A stretch of DNA of 5,277 bases, taken from positions 1-5,277 of the forward strand of contig CALDZS010000131.1 of NCBI GenBank assembly GCA_937944065.1. Direction: 5' to 3'. The notes beneath the pieces are model-generated. The model did not search any database and was not told the DNA's origin. It worked only from the letters and a program-made list of their open reading frames with translations. Positions 1 through 5,277 of the stretch are shown here, in pieces (the stretch's first letter is position 1; each line of letters starts with the position of its first letter). Origin of the DNA: an uncultured Amylibacter sp. Lineage in GTDB: Bacteria > Pseudomonadota > Alphaproteobacteria > Rhodobacterales > Rhodobacteraceae. The position numbers were made by a program, and so were the translations under genes.

Positions 1-456
1 GTTACGCACCAGCTTTTGGGTGCCAGTATGGCAAAAGGTACAGGTCAGTGTGCAACCGACCTGGCTGGAGATACAAAGCGTGCCGCGATCAGTTTCAGGG
101 ATATACACCGCCTCGACCTCGTGACCGCCTGCGATGCGCAATAGATATTTGCGTGTGCCGTCGTCAGAGATTTGTTTGGTCACAATCTCAGGCCGTGTCA
201 GCGAGAAATTCTCTGAAAGCAATGTGCGAAACTCTTTCGACAGGTTCGTCATATGATCGAAATTGGTTATACCCTTCTGGTACATCCAGGCCCACACTTG
301 GCCGACCCGCATTTTGATCTGCTTTTCTGGAACACCTAAGGCGGCAAGTTTTTCACCCAGCGCTTCGCGGCGTAAACCTATTAAATTCGGCAACACCGAA
401 CCATCCTGCTTGCGCGGGATAGTCATGAAATCTGGATTGATCGGTACGTTTGTCAT
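1..456 (-). CDS. rlmN: RlmN, dual-specificity 23S rRNA A2503 / tRNA A37 C2-methyltransferase, N-terminal part
   Basis: This is a radical-SAM enzyme that methylates C2 of adenine 2503 in 23S rRNA and of adenine 37 in some tRNAs, acting in the cytoplasm on ribosome assembly and decoding fidelity. Only the first 152 codons are present; the gene runs off the left edge. The RlmN N-terminal helical domain spans roughly residues 20-90. The radical-SAM cluster motif CTLTCTFC gives Cys135, Cys139 and Cys142. Cys128, seven residues before the first cluster cysteine, sits where E. coli RlmN has its catalytic Cys118. The conserved stretch GTLCISSQVGC precedes the cluster. The start ATG at 454-456 gives an opening (MTNVPINPDFMTIPRK) like Rhodobacteraceae RlmN as I remember them; the Shine-Dalgarno is weak (GGA about 9 bases ahead). 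The second catalytic cysteine (Cys355 in E. coli) lies outside the window. Identification is firm. Confidence 0.96.
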   Translation of the reverse strand, partial: MTNVPINPDFMTIPRKQDGSVLPNLIGLRREALGEKLAALGVPEKQIKMRVGQVWAWMYQKGITNFDHMTNLSKEFRTLLSENFSLTRPEIVTKQISDDGTRKYLLRIAGGHEVEAVYIPETDRGTLCISSQVGCTLTCTFCHTGTQKLVRN

Positions 457-471
457 AGCCAGTCCGTGTAA

Positions 472-506
472 ATAAGGCCCGTCGGCAGGTTGCTGACAGG
501 CCTTAT
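472..506 (-). terminator. Hairpin between the IalB gene and rlmN, probable intrinsic terminator
   Basis: Perfect 8-base arms (ATAAGGCC at 472-479 and GGCCTTAT at 499-506) enclose a second pair of 7-base arms (481-487 and 491-497, one mismatch or G-U) around a three-base loop. Read on the minus strand, the hairpin follows the IalB stop by 36 bases and runs into TTATTTA, a short T-rich tail. This fits termination of the IalB transcript. The tail is weak, and the hairpin ends only 15 bases before the rlmN start, so it could also act as a leader structure for read-through into rlmN. On the plus strand no T tract follows. Confidence 0.5.
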
Positions 507-542
507 AGAATGAAATTGGTGCAGAAAAGGTGAAACTGCGTT

Positions 543-1064
543 TTACCCGCAGCGTTTCTTTGCATCTTCTAAGGCCGCCGTGAATCCCTTGAGCGAGAAT
601 GTATCTGTGGTTGTCTTGCCACGTGAAGAATTCCCAGTGATCACTGCATTTGCACCGCGCGTCATTGATGCGCGAATTTTGCCGTCCTCGCCCGATGTTG
701 CTGGCCAAGCCCATTCACCTTCTGGTGTCAGAGTGTAGGTAGAAGATCCGATTTGCATTTTAACTGGTGTATTCGCCTTTAGCGGATACCCTGCAGTGTA
801 AGATACTTCGCCTGTAATACCGCGCGTCTTGTTGTAAGTTACAAACAAAAGAATATCAGAGCGGTTCGCGGTGACACGTTTGCCGTTCTGCGTAATCTTT
901 ACGTTTGTCGGTGCGGATACGATCCAGCATTCCTGGCCTTCCTGAAAGACAGACCAGTCTGTTTTCGCGTTTACACGATTGGTGGATGATTGTGCGAACG
1001 CGCTTACGGCCATTGTTGATGCCAAAGCTGCGATGCTTACTATTTTGAATGAGTTGTTTTTCAT
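543..1064 (-). CDS. Secreted invasion-associated locus B (IalB) family protein
   Basis: This is a 173-residue exported protein of the IalB family (PF06776), named after a Bartonella protein linked to erythrocyte entry but widespread in free-living Alphaproteobacteria, where its role is not established. A clear Sec signal peptide is visible: Lys2 and Lys7, a hydrophobic core at residues 8-22, and a likely signal peptidase I cut after AFA (Ala24/Gln25). The mature part is about 149 residues, rich in Thr, Ser, Gly and aromatic residues, as expected for a beta-sandwich. Cys46 (in QECWIV) and Cys172 (penultimate residue) are the only cysteines and could form a periplasmic disulfide. Length is typical for the family. 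The start at 1064 is chosen because it yields the complete signal peptide; an AGAGG (1076-1080) lies 11 bases upstream. It lies upstream of rlmN on the same strand, separated by a hairpin, and is divergent from the asparaginase gene. 'Invasion' should not be read as a proven function here. Confidence 0.88.
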   Translation of the reverse strand: MKNNSFKIVSIAALASTMAVSAFAQSSTNRVNAKTDWSVFQEGQECWIVSAPTNVKITQNGKRVTANRSDILLFVTYNKTRGITGEVSYTAGYPLKANTPVKMQIGSSTYTLTPEGEWAWPATSGEDGKIRASMTRGANAVITGNSSRGKTTTDTFSLKGFTAALEDAKKRCG

Positions 1065-1110
1065 ACTGTTTACTGCCTCTGCTGCCGTGCCGCGGTGCTA
1101 TACGCATTTT

Positions 1111-1139
1111 TTGTGCGGCTTCATTATGACCTATATATA
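1111..1139 (+). promoter_or_regulatory. Tentative promoter for the asparaginase-MFS operon
   Basis: TTGTGC (1111-1116) is followed after 17 bases by TATATA (1134-1139). Spacing suits a sigma-70 promoter and the first three bases of the -35 match, but each box departs from consensus in its second half. The start of transcription would fall near 1146, leaving a leader of about 70 bases. This is a pattern match by eye only. Confidence 0.25.
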
Positions 1140-1140
1140 T

Positions 1141-1151
1141 CAAACAGTTTG
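1141..1151. repeat. Short palindrome CAAACAGTTTG in the divergent region
   Basis: A perfect 5-1-5 inverted repeat sits just downstream of the TATATA element, where the transcription start of the asparaginase operon would be expected. The position is suitable for a repressor operator, but arms of five bases are short enough to arise by chance, and no second copy is seen in the window. Confidence 0.25.
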
Positions 1152-1204
1152 CTCATTTCCAGCCCCCAATGTAGCAATAGGCGAATATGTGAAAATCCGT
1201 GTGC

Positions 1205-1209
1205 AAAGG
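1205..1209 (+). promoter_or_regulatory. Ribosome binding site that fixes the asparaginase start
   Basis: AAAGG ends 8 bases before the ATG at 1218, an optimal spacing. The next in-frame ATG (codon 7, at 1236) has no purine-rich sequence ahead of it, so the first ATG is preferred. Confidence 0.6.
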
Positions 1210-1217
1210 TGCCCTAA

Positions 1218-2234
1218 ATGACTCAGTTTGTAGATATGGTTGAAATCTGGCACGGGGATTTCCTTGAATCAATACATCAGGGTGCGGCGGTTGTGTGCAA
1301 TGCTCGCGGTGAAATTGTTGCCAATTGGGGCGAACCAGAGCAGATTATATTGCCCAGATCATCGTGTAAGATGATCCAAGCATTACCTTTGGTCGAAAGT
1401 GGCGCTGCAGATAAGTTCGGATTGACCCCAGCGCAACTGGCATTGGCTTGTGCGTCACATCAGGGCGCGGCGATACACGTCGACAGTGTCACCGATTGGC
1501 TGGCAGAATTGGATTTGTCAGAGTCTGATCTGCGCTGTGGGCCACAACCTACCTCTGATTATGAATATCAGGCGGAAATGACCCTCGCTGGCACCTGCCA
1601 TGATAAACGTCATAACAATTGTTCAGGAAAGCATTCTGGGTTTCTGACATACAACAAGTATATCGGCGGAGATGCTGAATATATCGAACCAGATCACCCT
1701 TTGCAGCAGACCATTCGCGACGTGACCGAAGACATGGCGGGTCAATCCGTGGCTGGTTACGCTATCGATGGCTGTTCTGCCCCGAACTTTGCTATCGGTT
1801 TGCATGGGCTTGCGACGTCGATGGCACGCATGGCTGCCCCGACCAAGGAAATGGGAACAGTGCGGGGTCAAGCTGCGCAGTCCATAGTGGCTGCGATGCG
1901 TGCCTATCCAGAACTGGTCGCGGGCAAGGGTCGTGCGTGTACCGAACTGATGCCAGCATTGGCCGAAGGCGTCGTGGTTAAAACAGGGGCAGAGGCGGTG
2001 TTTATCGCGATCTTGCCTGATCAAGGATTGGGTGTTGCGTTGAAAATCCGCGACGGATCAACGCGCGCCAGCGAATGTGCGATTGCCAGCTTGCTGGTGC
2101 GGTTGGGTGTTGCTGAAGCTGATCACCCAATGGTTCAAAAACGTCTTTGTCCGCCAATGGTGAACCGCGCTGGTTTGACAGTGGGACACACGTCACCAAA
2201 TGCAGAATTCTATCAGAACGGCGCGCCTTTGTGA
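1218..2234 (+). CDS. L-asparaginase, Rhizobium etli type (PF06089, 'asparaginase II')
   Basis: This enzyme would hydrolyse L-asparagine to aspartate and ammonia. It belongs to the R. etli asparaginase class (PF06089), unrelated in fold to the E. coli type I/II enzymes and resembling serine beta-lactamase-like proteins. The 338 residues are full length for the family. The known active-site features of the R. etli enzyme ReAV can be found in order: SxxK motif Ser48-Ser-Cys-Lys51 (in LPRSSCKMIQ), Ser80-His81 (CASHQG), the zinc-site motif Cys135-Ser-Gly-Lys138 (NNCSGKHSG), and Cys186 in DGCSAPN. Numbering of the first four matches ReAV exactly as I remember it, which also supports the chosen ATG. 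A further conserved cysteine is Cys241 (GRACTE). There is no signal peptide, so the enzyme should be cytoplasmic. It is the first gene of a two-gene operon; its TGA lies inside the start of the transporter gene. Family assignment is firm; substrate is inferred from characterised relatives. Confidence 0.93.
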   Translation: MTQFVDMVEIWHGDFLESIHQGAAVVCNARGEIVANWGEPEQIILPRSSCKMIQALPLVESGAADKFGLTPAQLALACASHQGAAIHVDSVTDWLAELDLSESDLRCGPQPTSDYEYQAEMTLAGTCHDKRHNNCSGKHSGFLTYNKYIGGDAEYIEPDHPLQQTIRDVTEDMAGQSVAGYAIDGCSAPNFAIGLHGLATSMARMAAPTKEMGTVRGQAAQSIVAAMRAYPELVAGKGRACTELMPALAEGVVVKTGAEAVFIAILPDQGLGVALKIRDGSTRASECAIASLLVRLGVAEADHPMVQKRLCPPMVNRAGLTVGHTSPNAEFYQNGAPL

Positions 2235-3385
2235 TCTTTCGAACTGAATGGCGCGCGATCACCGCACTGTTTCTGTTCAACGGGATGCTGTACGGCGCAT
2301 GGGCGGTGCGTATTCCTGCGCTGACCGAAAAACATGGGATTGACACCGCGACACTGGGCCTGCTGCTTTTGGCCTTGTCACTGGGTGCGATCCTATCATT
2401 TCCGATTGCAGGCAAATTGGCTGACACGCGGGGCGCCGTGCGCATGTCAAAATTATTGGTTTGGTTTTACCCTGTCACAGTCGCGTCCGTGGGATATGCA
2501 CCAACTGTCTTGTGGTTGGGCGTCGCCCTGTTCGCCGTTGGAATTTTCCACGGTGCATTAGATGTCACGATGAATGCGTGGGCGGCTGACTATGAAAAAC
2601 GCAAGGCCGCGCCGCGCATGATGGCGTTTCACGCTATGTGGAGCCTTGGCGGCGCGTTAGGCGCGGCCAGCGGATTCTTGGCAATTATCCTTGGGCTGTC
2701 TGTGGGGCCACATTTCTTGATCTTGGGTGTTTTGGCAACGGGATGGACAATTGCTTTGATCGCACCTGATTGGCCAGAAACACCATGTTCGCCTGCAGGA
2801 CAAAATGTTGGCTTTGTCTGGCCAAAGGGAATTTTGCTGGGGCTTGGTGTTGCCAGCCTGTGTGCGACCATTGGCGAAGGCGCAATGGCCGACTGGTCGA
2901 CATTGTTTTTGATCCGTATCAACGACGCAACCGAGGCTAACGCAGTGATCGGTTTCGCACTTTATTCCGTGGTTATGATCGTCATGCGTCTGATCGGGGA
3001 TCAATTGATAGGAAAGACAGGTGCTGTAAGACTGGCGGCGATGTCTGGGCTGTCAGCCTTTATCGGTGCACTTATGGTGGCTTTATCGCCTGCCTTCATC
3101 GTAACCTGTCTGGGCTTTGTTTTTCTGGCATTCGGCTATGCTATGATATTCCCAATGGCGATGACGGCTGCGGCGGCGCATAATCCTACTAAATCTGGTG
3201 GCAGCATCGCGGCTGTGGCGATTTTCGCCTATGGCGGTACGCTGGTGGGGCCACCAATTCTAGGGTTTGTGGCTGCACTGTCCAGTTTACGGTTTTCGTT
3301 TGCTTTGCTTGCGATTTTGGCAGTGTGCCTGTTTATTCTAGCGCCCGTGTTTCGTGGCGCTAATCCTTCGGCATCGCGGGGATAA
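2231..3385 (+). CDS. Major facilitator superfamily transporter, YbjJ-like
   Basis: This is a 384-residue inner-membrane protein with about 12 hydrophobic helices split by a polar loop near residues 180-198. It is a secondary transporter of the MFS. Motif A is seen between helices 2 and 3 as GKLADTRG (residues 61-68). Other marks are LDVTMNAWA (110-118), EGAMADW (216-222) in helix 7, and VGPPILGF (339-346) in helix 11; these resemble E. coli YbjJ, whose substrate is unknown to me. The start is GTG at 2231, giving MIFRTEWRAI directly before helix 1. An upstream in-frame ATG at 2147 would add 28 polar residues encoded entirely inside the asparaginase gene and is rejected. GTG and the asparaginase TGA share four bases (GTGA), a classic sign of translational coupling. 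I infer import of an amide or amino acid, or export of a product, from context alone. The last eight codons overlap the convergent channel gene. No terminator follows. Confidence 0.88.
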   Translation: MIFRTEWRAITALFLFNGMLYGAWAVRIPALTEKHGIDTATLGLLLLALSLGAILSFPIAGKLADTRGAVRMSKLLVWFYPVTVASVGYAPTVLWLGVALFAVGIFHGALDVTMNAWAADYEKRKAAPRMMAFHAMWSLGGALGAASGFLAIILGLSVGPHFLILGVLATGWTIALIAPDWPETPCSPAGQNVGFVWPKGILLGLGVASLCATIGEGAMADWSTLFLIRINDATEANAVIGFALYSVVMIVMRLIGDQLIGKTGAVRLAAMSGLSAFIGALMVALSPAFIVTCLGFVFLAFGYAMIFPMAMTAAAAHNPTKSGGSIAAVAIFAYGGTLVGPPILGFVAALSSLRFSFALLAILAVCLFILAPVFRGANPSASRG

Positions 3386-4748
3386 GGGGTACGGAATTGT
3401 GGACATGCACATCGCGGCGCGGGAACGGTATCTCAATTCCATTTTCCTTTAAGGCGTCCCAAAGCGCTAGATAAACATTACCACGAATATTGGTCAGCCC
3501 AGCGGTTGGATCTTTGATCCAAAACCGAAGTTTAAAATCGATAGAGCTGTCGCCGAAATTAATCACATGACATACTGGGGCTGGCGCGCTGACGACACGA
3601 TTGACGGATTTTGGCGCGTCTGTCGCGATGCGTTTCACTTCGTGCGGATCGGAATCATACGCCACGCCGAAATGGATATCCAAGCGGACAAAGTCCGAAC
3701 TGTGCGTCCAGTTGATAACTTGGCTGGTGATAAAATCCTCGTTTGGAACAAGATATTCGCGTCCATCGCGCGTTGTGATAGAGGCATAGCGCGCGCCCAA
3801 TCCAGTGATCCAACCAAAGGTATCACCCAGTGATATGACATCGCCAGGCTTGATTGATTTATCCAACAAGATGATCACACCTGATACCAAGTTCGACACA
3901 ATTTTCTGCAGACCAAAGCCTAGACCCAAACCAATAGCACCCGTCAGCAAAGCAAGGTTGGATAGGTCAAACCCAATGGTTTTCAGCCCAATCAGGAACG
4001 CGGCGCCATAGAAAACAATTTGCGCCACCTTTTGCAGCAATACCTTGATTGATGGATCAATGTCGGTGGAGCTGGACAATTTGTTGTTAACGTTTTTGGT
4101 CAACGAACTGGCCAAAACAAACAAGACCGCCAAAGTACACAACGCAGTTAAGATCATTAGCAGCGACAGGCGAAACCCTTGCGTTTCGAATGCAATACTA
4201 TCTAATAAACGACTACTATTGTCCCATAACCCCGTGATTTTAAGCGCTGCGTAACCCGACGCCAGCCACCTTAAAATATTGCGCAAAGAGTTGTTTTTGA
4301 CCAAGCGTGAAAAGCCAGCAATCAGGAACCAACTGGTGGCAATGGCGGCGGCGACATAGATAAAATAGCTGCGTGATGGCCACGTTATGGATTGCATAAC
4401 CCAATATGTGCACCAAGACATGATCGTGAACATTAGCAGGGCAAATCGGTTTACAAACACGACACTGAAACGCAAGACCCATTTTTGATACCCTTGACTT
4501 GCCAGCCAAGTACGCAGTTTTGGACGCAACCAAAGCTTTAGAAAATGCGCCAGCACAATCATCCCGAAGATGATCCCCATTTGATATAGGGTCCAAGGTT
4601 GTTGCAATCGCGTTAAGAAACCACCGAACAAATCAGCCAACATCCCCGCCTCTGCGGCGATTTTATCTACGGCCTCGCTGGCGGTGGGGGCTACCTTTTG
4701 CGCCACTTCTGCCACTTGATCGGCTGCACTTGATGTTTCGTCTGCCAT
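3360..4748 (-). CDS. MscS-family small-conductance mechanosensitive channel with extended N-terminus
   Basis: This inner-membrane channel would open under membrane tension and release solutes after osmotic downshock. It has 462 residues, against 286 in E. coli MscS. Residues 1-48 form an Ala/Glu/Asp-rich polar stretch with no signal peptide. Hydrophobic segments lie near 53-74, 94-118, 127-147, 194-214, 236-257 and 264-296; the last is the pore helix. That helix contains GLGLGFGLQKIVSNLVSG (273-290). The MscS beta domain follows with KPGDVISLGD (300-309), TTRDGREYLVPN (325-336) and GVAYDSD (361-367), then the C-terminal cytoplasmic domain ending in GIEIPFPRRDVHVHN (437-451). By alignment by eye, the MscS vapour-lock residues Leu105 and Leu109 become Leu274 and Phe278, and hinge Gly113 becomes Lys282, a pattern also seen in MscK-like members. 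The ATG at 4746-4748 has AGGA three bases upstream. The stop lies inside the convergent MFS gene. Confidence 0.93.
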   Translation of the reverse strand: MADETSSAADQVAEVAQKVAPTASEAVDKIAAEAGMLADLFGGFLTRLQQPWTLYQMGIIFGMIVLAHFLKLWLRPKLRTWLASQGYQKWVLRFSVVFVNRFALLMFTIMSWCTYWVMQSITWPSRSYFIYVAAAIATSWFLIAGFSRLVKNNSLRNILRWLASGYAALKITGLWDNSSRLLDSIAFETQGFRLSLLMILTALCTLAVLFVLASSLTKNVNNKLSSSTDIDPSIKVLLQKVAQIVFYGAAFLIGLKTIGFDLSNLALLTGAIGLGLGFGLQKIVSNLVSGVIILLDKSIKPGDVISLGDTFGWITGLGARYASITTRDGREYLVPNEDFITSQVINWTHSSDFVRLDIHFGVAYDSDPHEVKRIATDAPKSVNRVVSAPAPVCHVINFGDSSIDFKLRFWIKDPTAGLTNIRGNVYLALWDALKENGIEIPFPRRDVHVHNSVPLIPAMPKD

Positions 4749-4807
4749 ATTTCCTGTCGTATCTTTTTTTCCAAGCTAATGCGAAGCGTCATGGCCTGCA
4801 ACCGTTC

Positions 4808-4836
4808 CTGACATATGATACAAAGTAAATTAGGTA
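4808..4836 (+). promoter_or_regulatory. Weak promoter-like pattern ahead of the small membrane-protein frame
   Basis: CTGACA (4808-4813) matches the -35 consensus at five of six bases. TAGGTA (4831-4836) follows after 17 bases and matches the -10 poorly. If real, transcription would begin near 4843, just ahead of the ATGs at 4846 and 4860, and the earlier in-frame ATG at 4815 would be excluded as a start. The region between the channel gene and this frame (4749-4859) must also hold the channel promoter on the minus strand, for which I see no convincing match. Confidence 0.2.
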
Positions 4837-4859
4837 TCGTTAAACATGAATTTTTGTTT

Positions 4860-5111
4860 ATGAGATGTCCCAAAAAATCAAATTCATACTTTGCGCTTGG
4901 CGCGATGTTTTTATTTGGGCTATTCGGCATCTATTATCCTTATATGCTGTGATCAAGTGTCTTTCAATTTGCGATAACTCAACCCGACGTGTGGAATAAT
5001 CATCATTTGATGGATGCGGGCACAGTGATTTCAACATTTTGGTTTCAGTGGATCGGGGGGCTATTTGTTCTGGCTATGCTTTTGGATAAGGTTTTGGGGT
5101 ATCTTCGATAG
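4860..5111 (+). pseudogene. Small two-helix membrane protein frame interrupted by an in-frame TGA
   Basis: From ATG 4860 the frame encodes 30 residues (MRCPKKSNSY, then a hydrophobic helix at residues 10-30 ending YYPYML), meets TGA at 4950-4952, and continues open in the same frame for 52 codons to TAG at 5109-5111. The second part has a polar loop (TQPDVWNNHH, residues 40-49) and a second hydrophobic helix (about residues 55-75) ending DKVLGYLR. Read through, this would be an 83-residue protein with two membrane segments. The in-frame ATG at 4815 could extend it by 15 residues but has no ribosome binding site. ATG 4860 also lacks one; its ATGA overlaps the stop of a five-codon frame starting at 4846. 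ATG 5010 could restart translation of the second helix alone (33 residues). I do not recognise the family. A nonsense change in a former gene (for example TGG to TGA) is the simplest reading; a chance alignment of two short frames is not excluded. Confidence 0.4.
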
Positions 5112-5277
5112 ATACCTTCTGACACTTCATAACCACGAACACCGCGTCCCCGTTCAGTTCCTGTATGACCCATCCGATATAAAGCTGACGATACTGGCGA
5201 TTGTCATATTCCTGTTTGGCTGAGTGATGCGTGCTGCCGTAGAGGCTGAGCAAGAAAGATAAAGGGTACGTGTAATA
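5074..5277 (-). CDS. Possible C-terminal end of an unrecognised protein, cut by the window edge
   Basis: On the minus strand a frame is open from the last base of the window to TAG at 5074-5076, giving 67 codons without a stop. The residues look protein-like: a mixed segment with QEYDNRQYRQLYIGWVI, then an alternating stretch (ELNGDAVFVVMKCQKVSIED) suggestive of beta strands, and a short polar tail ending PKPYPKA. No start codon is convincing inside the window, so it would begin further right. If real, it overlaps the 3' end of the plus-strand small membrane-protein frame by 38 bases. I do not recognise a family. Another plus-strand frame is also open across most of this stretch, so the coding strand is uncertain; absence of coding here is a real alternative. 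Confidence 0.3.
   Translation of the reverse strand, partial: YYTYPLSFLLSLYGSTHHSAKQEYDNRQYRQLYIGWVIQELNGDAVFVVMKCQKVSIEDTPKPYPKA

Larger units (their letters stand above)
1065..1217. promoter_or_regulatory. Divergent intergenic region between the IalB and asparaginase genes
   Basis: These 153 bases must carry the promoters of both divergently oriented genes. The middle is A+T-rich, with an alternating TATATATA run at 1132-1140. No near-consensus promoter is visible for the IalB gene. The long frames crossing this region on both strands extend from IalB coding sequence and show no protein-like conservation signal, so I treat it as non-coding. Confidence 0.5.

Noticed and set aside
48..475. 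Two plus-strand reading frames of 89 and 70 codons
   Set aside because: They lie antisense to rlmN, whose minus-strand frame contains the radical-SAM cysteine motif; their residues show no protein-like pattern.
856..1143. Minus-strand 95-codon frame starting upstream of the IalB gene
   Set aside because: It overlaps the IalB gene in another frame, has a basic, low-complexity composition, and would require the IalB signal peptide to be a coincidence.
979..1221. Plus-strand 80-codon frame whose TGA overlaps the asparaginase ATG
   Set aside because: It is antisense to the IalB signal-peptide region and crosses the divergent promoter region. The ATGA overlap with the next gene looks suggestive, but no ribosome binding site or family resemblance supports it.
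2147..2230. Upstream ATG extension of the MFS transporter by 28 residues
   Set aside because: The added residues are polar, come entirely from asparaginase coding sequence in another frame, and would precede helix 1 unlike other family members; GTG at 2231 gives the expected start.
3386..3420. Possible terminator after the MFS stop (TGTG...CACA near 3398-3411)
   Set aside because: The arms are only four bases long, are not followed by a T tract, and lie within channel coding sequence.
4691..4930. Minus-strand 79-codon frame overlapping the start of the channel gene
   Set aside because: It runs through the channel's upstream region in a different frame, ends inside the channel gene, has no recognisable pattern and lies antisense to the more protein-like plus-strand frame.
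4950..4990. Selenocysteine insertion element after the in-frame TGA
   Set aside because: I could not find a stable stem with a suitable apical loop in the 40 bases after the TGA, and TGA decay is a simpler explanation.
5154..5207. Minus-strand 17-codon frame with a good AGGA before its ATG
   Set aside because: The ribosome binding site resembles that of the channel gene, but the peptide is too short and lacks any other support.
5028..5223. Plus-strand open frame ending in a hydrophobic stretch (LTILAIVIFLFG)
   Set aside because: It has no ATG start, overlaps the small membrane-protein frame in another register, and is antisense to a comparably good minus-strand frame; evidence is too thin to annotate.

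Overview
The window reads as chromosomal DNA of a marine Rhodobacteraceae (Roseobacter-type) alphaproteobacterium. The start of RlmN, the IalB-family protein and the PF06089 asparaginase all resemble proteins of that family from memory. Base composition looks close to 50% G+C by eye, low for the group. No database search was possible, so the placement is inference.

Layout from left to right. The first 456 bases hold the N-terminal 152 codons of rlmN (minus strand, cut by the window edge). A strong inverted repeat at 472-506 separates it from an upstream minus-strand gene for a secreted IalB-family protein (543-1064). A 153-base divergent intergenic region (1065-1217) follows. From it a two-gene plus-strand operon runs rightwards: a Rhizobium etli type L-asparaginase (1218-2234) and a 12-helix MFS transporter of the YbjJ type, which starts at a GTG overlapping the asparaginase stop by four bases (2231-3385). 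A minus-strand MscS-family mechanosensitive channel (3360-4748) faces the operon and overlaps its end tail-to-tail by 26 bp.

The last 530 bases are less clear. From 4860 to 5111 the plus strand has a reading frame for a small protein with two membrane segments, broken once by an in-frame TGA at 4950-4952. On the minus strand an open frame runs from the window edge to a stop at 5074-5076 and could be the C-terminal end of another gene.

Functionally this looks like ordinary core and near-core genome: rRNA/tRNA methylation, a periplasmic protein, amide catabolism with a coupled transporter, and an osmotic safety valve. I see no CRISPR array, insertion sequence, tRNA or rRNA gene, and no convincing new system. 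The items most worth a second look are the interrupted small membrane protein, the asparaginase-transporter coupling, and the tail-to-tail overlap.
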